From Paraescarpia echinospica (lineage: Eukaryota > Annelida > Polychaeta > Sabellida > Siboglinidae), in contig CM034541.1 in NCBI GenBank assembly GCA_020002185.1, positions 47,110,058 to 47,174,057 of the forward strand: a DNA stretch of 64,000 nt, read 5' to 3'. The notes beneath the pieces are model-generated. The model searched no databases and had not been told where the DNA came from. It saw only the letters and a list, made by a program, of their open reading frames with translations. The translations under genes and the position numbers were made by a program. How positions within the stretch are numbered: position 1 is the stretch's first letter; every line of letters begins with the position of its first letter. This document shows positions 62,745 to 64,000 of the stretch, piece by piece.

Positions 62745-62998
62745 ACCAAGTACCAAGGACCACGTACCAAGTACCAAGTACCAAGTACCACGTACCACGT
62801 ACCACGTACCACGTACCACGTACCACGTACCAAGTACCAAGTACCAAGTACCAAGTAACACGTATCAAGTACCAAGTACCACGTACCAAGTACCAAGTAC
62901 CAAGTACCACGTACCACGTACCACGTACCACGTACCAAGTACCAAGTACCACGTACCAAGTACCAAGTACCAAGTACCACGTACCAAGTACCAAGTAG
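62745..62998. repeat. heptamer array with two unit types, CCAAGTA and CCACGTA
   Basis: About 35 units of seven bases. Almost every unit is either ccaagta or ccacgta, in runs (for example six C-types in a row near 62788-62830, then four A-types). The tryptophan-tyrosine-rich minus-strand frames are artefacts. Confidence 0.97.
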
Positions 62999-63799
62999 TA
63001 CCAACACAATATGCCATCTACGAACCACACCATCCGCTAACTATTTCAATCTATGCACAAATACGAACAATATTACTTGAAATAAAAAAAATCCCGCAGT
63101 TATCACAATGGAATACAGTGGTTTTAACAAACATGGCACATTTGCTTTGGCTCGCTGTCATGTTACGTTTGGCCCTACACTCTTTGAATCGATGTCTCAA
63201 TGCTGAACAGCTATCAGGAACACGTAATGTGTTTTTCTAGACTGACATTTAAATTGGCCACAATATAAAATGTGTTTTATTGATATCACTATATTGTTGC
63301 AATGGACTTCACATCCTTTGGAATACCGCAGTTTTTGCAGTTGAGTTGTTTCCGTTTGCGGCAAGCATGCAATGTGTGCACAGTTTTACCCTATCCGCTC
63401 AACACCCTCAATCCAGAAAGCGAGTCTGTTTTATAGGCAGTTGCGTTCTTTCGAAAATTGAAAGTTCTCTTTAGGATCATAACGTTTCATCAATCAACGT
63501 TTAATTGGTCGAATCTACTAACTTTTTTACAGAAAGGGCCCACGTGGGAGTTCGCCTCCAGCAAAGCCCTCTTTACCACGTTGCCCTATCAGTAAACTGA
63601 CCTACTTGGTATAATTAATATTGTTATTTCAGAACCTTGCCCCAGAGAACTTTTCTAAAACGCTCTGGTATTATATATGTATAATTTTTGCACACAATGG
63701 TTCTGATATTCTGATAGGATAGGGACAAGTTCGGGGAATAGACTGGGGTGGGGGATGGATCTGCCCAACAAACCATTCCCTGGTCGCCTCTGTTCCAAG
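62999..63799. other. no recognisable gene
   Basis: Unique sequence; nothing recognised. Confidence 0.4.
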
Positions 63800-63930
63800 T
63801 CCTCTTTGGACGGGCCTCTTTGGACGGACCTCTTTGGAAGGGCCTCTTTGGAAGGGCCTCGTTGGACGGGCCTCGTTGGACGGGCTCGTTGGAAGGGCCT
63901 CGTTGGTGAGGCCTCGTTGGAGGGGCCTTT
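63800..63930. repeat. 15-bp minisatellite, 8-9 units
   Basis: Unit cctctttggaagggg-like (cctcgttggacggg in later units), one unit short by a base. As the unit is five codons long, frames stay open on both strands (for example repeats of RGPSNEA on the minus strand). Confidence 0.95.
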
Positions 63931-64000
63931 CTCCATAACCACCGTCCAATCATCAGTCACGGTCGCGTTATATTAATGATTGATGACAAAGCTATACATA

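Noticed and set aside
62705..63033. Frames of repeated GTWYLV residues
   Set aside because: Translation of the heptamer array; seven bases is not a codon multiple and several frames are open equally.

Overview
This is eukaryotic nuclear DNA, almost certainly from a marine invertebrate. I favour a lophotrochozoan such as a mollusc, but that is inference from the mobile-element mix (CR1- and L2-type LINEs, a tRNA/CORE-type SINE, TTAA-flanked DNA transposons, long GTGC/GGCA/CCGA tetranucleotide arrays); no host gene confirms it. There are no operons, ribosome-binding sites, rRNA genes or CRISPR arrays. I found no intact host protein-coding gene. Every recognisable coding stretch is a decayed piece of a transposable element, and most other long open frames are by-products of tandem repeats whose unit has no stop codon.

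Layout. 0-5 kb: the 5' end of a CR1-type LINE cut by the window edge, a nearly complete but broken L2/CR1-type LINE on the minus strand, a 26-bp minisatellite and a possible LINE 3' tail. 5-9 kb: a purine-rich strand, a 768-bp TTAA-flanked DNA transposon with 53-bp terminal inverted repeats and a 197-codon frame, a SINE and simple repeats. 9-14 kb: compound microsatellites, a TTAA-element fragment and a 51-bp minisatellite. 14-27 kb: mostly unique AT-rich sequence with small hairpins, TA/CA arrays and another copy of the TTAA-element family. 27.1-30.6 kb: a 3.46-kb DNA transposon with about 120-bp inverted repeats carrying a wrecked gene whose pieces look like a FEN1/PIN-type nuclease with zinc-binding ends. 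32.3-35.0 kb: an internally deleted CR1 LINE in which the SGNH-esterase ORF1 is joined to the back half of the reverse transcriptase. 36-46 kb: SINE copies (one has spawned a 25-bp minisatellite from its tRNA head) and a 343-bp TTAA element. 47-54 kb: degenerate repeats, a repeated unknown reading frame, and two LINE 3' remnants. 56-64 kb: long compound microsatellites, a 56-bp satellite of about 20 units, a heptamer array with two unit types, and a 15-bp array.

The items I would pursue first are the 27.1-30.6 kb transposon, the TTAA-element family (12.3, 25.0-25.5 and 44.7-45.0 kb, plus the separate 6.5-7.2 kb element), and the minisatellite born from a SINE at 36.6 kb.
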